This document shows, piece after piece, positions 55,404 through 57,534 of a stretch of 57,534 bases of DNA (its first letter is position 1; each line of letters starts with the position of its first letter). The notes beneath the pieces are model-generated. The model did not search any database. It had not been told where the DNA came from and saw only the letters and a program-made list of their open reading frames with translations. This stretch comes from Clostridia bacterium (GTDB taxonomy: Bacteria > Bacillota > Clostridia > Christensenellales > CAG-314). Made by a program: the position numbers and the translations under genes. The stretch is from assembly GCA_028698585.1 (NCBI GenBank), contig JAQVWG010000010.1:1-57534 (forward strand), in the 5' to 3' direction.

Positions 55404-57534
55404 ATGAACAGGTTAATCGCTTTTGTTTTAGGAATGCTCTTTGCAGTTATTAGCATCCTCGGCGCTGTTACCGGTGCAATCGCTTTTGTGTATACACAGG
55501 TTACCATCGAGATAATCGCTGGCGATGCATTCGACCCAGATGATAACTGGGGCAGTATCAAGTCGATGACGGTAGAAGAACTACAGATGTTAATCAGCGA
55601 TATGTTGGCCAATCCCAGCATAGGTACGATTAGTTATCTGCAAGAGAATTACGCATTCGACTTGGAGGCTATACTTGACCTCGACAGCATAGATGAGAAA
55701 CTCTATGACCAGATTAAGGATATCGGCATATTCTACCTGGCGACAGGAGACATTAATGCCTTCTTGGATACTGTAGATGTTGGACTCGGATTGGTATTCA
55801 TTAAGGATTACGTGTCCGATGGTGCCATGGAGTTGCTGGGAGATATCAGCATCAAGGACATCATTGGAGGAGTCGGTATAGGTAGCCCATTAAGAAATGC
55901 ACTGTCGCAGTTGAAACTAGGTGCTTTTCTCGTGAAAACCTTCGATGAAACGTACAACCCCGTGACAGGTTCATATACATACACCCTCAAAGAGGGATTA
56001 GAAATGACCACTCTAGGACTATTTGCCAATATTCCTCTCGGTGGTTTTTTGACTTTATTCGACAACGGATTCTCACTGTCTAACCTGCTCTATCAGATTA
56101 AATATGGCGAGTTGGCAGAATTAGGTGCAGTGAAGTTTGCCGAGATATTCCAGACTCTTGGCTTGCCCTCCGGCATAACCAACATCACCGACAGAGTATT
56201 TAGTGTCAAGTGCATTGGCGACTTGATTGCCTATGACGAAACCAGTGATACTTACAAGTTCGATCCAATCAACATTGTAAGGGGTACTCACATTGGTGAC
56301 GCGCTAGGTTACTATTATGATGATGCAACTCAGCTGTGGTACAAAGACGCCGATATGACTCAGCCCGTAATGTCTGTGCTGAGCGCAGTTAGCGATATTG
56401 ACGTTGGCGCAGCGATTGACAGTATTATCGCAGGTAGATACGGCGAACCATTCATTTCTATTCAAGTTGGTCACATTATGGGTATGTACTACAACCAAGC
56501 AGACCAATGTTGGTATCAGGATGCGGGATTTACCTCAGCACCAGCACAACCATTGATTGCCCTACTTGCTTCCCTCAATGTAGGCGATACAATCGGTTAT
56601 ATAATCAGTAATAATCTACCCGCCATCATAGGTGGCTGGAAAATAGGCACACTGCTTAATCACTATCAGGATACCACAACGGGTATATGGTACAGTGATT
56701 CGGCGATGACCAAAGAGATAATACCTGTTCTTGGCGCTCTTGCAGATGTAGACCTTTCACAAGCACTAGAACAGCTGTTAGCTGGTAATTACAACGGAGC
56801 CGTTACTGAGGTTACCCAATATGCACAGCTCGGCGAATTGATGAACTGCTATCGCGCTGATGACGGAACATGGTATGTCGACAGTCAAGAGACTCAGGAG
56901 TTGATTAACGTTCTGGCTGTGTTTGCCGACCGTGAGCTGACAGACCTGTTATTGCCATTAGTTAACGGTGCTAATTTCTGGGGATTCATCAGTTATCTAC
57001 TCAATGGTTCTCCCGATACTATGGACGACAACGCAACATTGGGTAGACTGCTGACAGACTTTGTCGATGTGAATGCAAGTTGGTTTGCACCCTTTGCTAG
57101 TCTTGAGCCTTACATAATCCTAGACAAAGCAATTAACGAGAATCTGGATGCAATCATGCAATATCTGTTCAGTAATATTACAATTGGTACACTGATTGGG
57201 TCTACAACAGTGCCTGTTCTGTCAGCATTCGCAGACAGACAGATATACGAAATTATCTCTAACGCAATAGAGGGCAATTTTGAGTATCTATTGCAATATG
57301 TATTCGAGGATATCAGCATTGAACAACTGGTTGACGGTATCAATGGACTTGACAACCTAGATTCTATTCCCGTGCTGGGCGCATTGAAGGATGTAATGCC
57401 TTACAATGATATCATAGATGTTATTCTCAACGGAAATGACGACACTATGGTAAACGACATTCTCAACAATGTACTTGCCGGTGAGACCATAAGCAATCTA
57501 CTTGGTAGTGAACTTACTAATACAGTTGCAGGAT
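55404..57534 (+). CDS. Large repeat-rich, membrane-anchored surface protein of unknown function (partial, runs off window)
   Basis: 710 residues are visible with no stop before the window end. GGAGGG lies 4 bases before the ATG. An N-terminal hydrophobic segment (~4-31) with only one basic residue before it and no clear cleavage site suggests an anchored or exported protein. Residues ~270-530 contain repeats of about 60 residues, each with a Gly-containing step, one or two Tyr, an Asp/Thr linker and WY-x-D (YYYDDATQLWYKD, MYYNQADQCWYQD, HYQDTTTGIWYSD, CYRADDGTWYVD), then a hydrophobic-acidic helix pair ending in a GNY/GRY turn. Helix-type repeats without WY continue to the edge. No family recognised. 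Two promoters upstream suggest strong or regulated expression. Confidence 0.85.
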   Translation, partial: MNRLIAFVLGMLFAVISILGAVTGAIAFVYTQVTIEIIAGDAFDPDDNWGSIKSMTVEELQMLISDMLANPSIGTISYLQENYAFDLEAILDLDSIDEKLYDQIKDIGIFYLATGDINAFLDTVDVGLGLVFIKDYVSDGAMELLGDISIKDIIGGVGIGSPLRNALSQLKLGAFLVKTFDETYNPVTGSYTYTLKEGLEMTTLGLFANIPLGGFLTLFDNGFSLSNLLYQIKYGELAELGAVKFAEIFQTLGLPSGITNITDRVFSVKCIGDLIAYDETSDTYKFDPINIVRGTHIGDALGYYYDDATQLWYKDADMTQPVMSVLSAVSDIDVGAAIDSIIAGRYGEPFISIQVGHIMGMYYNQADQCWYQDAGFTSAPAQPLIALLASLNVGDTIGYIISNNLPAIIGGWKIGTLLNHYQDTTTGIWYSDSAMTKEIIPVLGALADVDLSQALEQLLAGNYNGAVTEVTQYAQLGELMNCYRADDGTWYVDSQETQELINVLAVFADRELTDLLLPLVNGANFWGFISYLLNGSPDTMDDNATLGRLLTDFVDVNASWFAPFASLEPYIILDKAINENLDAIMQYLFSNITIGTLIGSTTVPVLSAFADRQIYEIISNAIEGNFEYLLQYVFEDISIEQLVDGINGLDNLDSIPVLGALKDVMPYNDIIDVILNGNDDTMVNDILNNVLAGETISNLLGSELTNTVAG

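Overview
The window looks like chromosomal DNA of a low-GC Gram-positive bacterium (Bacillota, Clostridia-like, probably an uncultured gut anaerobe). The support is AGGAGG-type ribosome binding sites, WhiA, a MurB-PHP-WhiA-DnaE block, an OmpR/short-loop kinase pair, a ferredoxin-dependent 2-oxoacid oxidoreductase and a Thermotoga/Bacillus-type DAHP synthase. I see no tRNA, rRNA, CRISPR array or transposase, and only two genes of phage character. The lineage call is inference from gene families only.

Layout. 0-5 kb: a GtrA-family membrane protein with a duplicated 3' end, then a 1048-residue collagen-like fibre protein and a small tail-chaperone-like partner. 5-12.5 kb: glnA and galE (divergent), DAHP synthase, an ECF-type S component, aroB (reverse), and an XRE regulator with a small membrane-anchored partner. 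12.5-20 kb: a glycosyltransferase-acyltransferase fusion, then an operon ilvE-vorDBAC-CoA transferase preceded by a promoter, a Leu/Ile/Val-rich leader ORF and a terminator. 20-26 kb: an ABC ATPase without a permease (reverse), then GGDEF, MATE, YfcE-type phosphoesterase and FAH-family genes. 26-33 kb: glmM-glmS, uppP, and a two-component system (reverse). 33-42 kb: a zinc-ribbon acyltransferase, an M28 peptidase with a trypsin-like protease, an MFS transporter (reverse), a PII-like protein with a CPA2 antiporter, and a 1.4 kb gene-free stretch. 42-50 kb: a solute-binding-like protein, murB, PHP phosphatase, whiA, dnaE. 50-57.5 kb: a heterodimeric ABC exporter and the first 710 codons of a repeat-rich, membrane-anchored protein that runs off the window.

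How they fit together. glmM, glmS, murB and uppP supply peptidoglycan precursors and recycle the carrier lipid. galE, the GT4-PlsC fusion and the second acyltransferase point to glycolipid or phospholipid assembly. The ilvE-vor-CoA transferase operon would turn Leu/Ile/Val into branched-chain acyl-CoA, reduced ferredoxin and finally branched-chain acids. Two shikimate enzymes, separated by one gene and on opposite strands, indicate aromatic amino acid synthesis.

The most striking signal is not a gene. At many loci the 3' end of a gene, with its downstream sequence and sometimes its terminator, is repeated in direct orientation at a period of about 110-205 bp. It happens always on the downstream side, whichever strand the gene is on (gtrA, GT4-PlsC, CoA transferase, glmS, the histidine kinase, the CPA2 antiporter, and probably the protease). 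Only the terminators are repeated after dnaE, and related repeats sit in gene-free DNA. Copies range from identical to heavily decayed, suggesting a continuing process linked to transcript ends. The second strong candidate is the leader ORF before ilvE, whose stop codon lies inside the terminator stem. That geometry would suit induction by abundant branched-chain amino acids.
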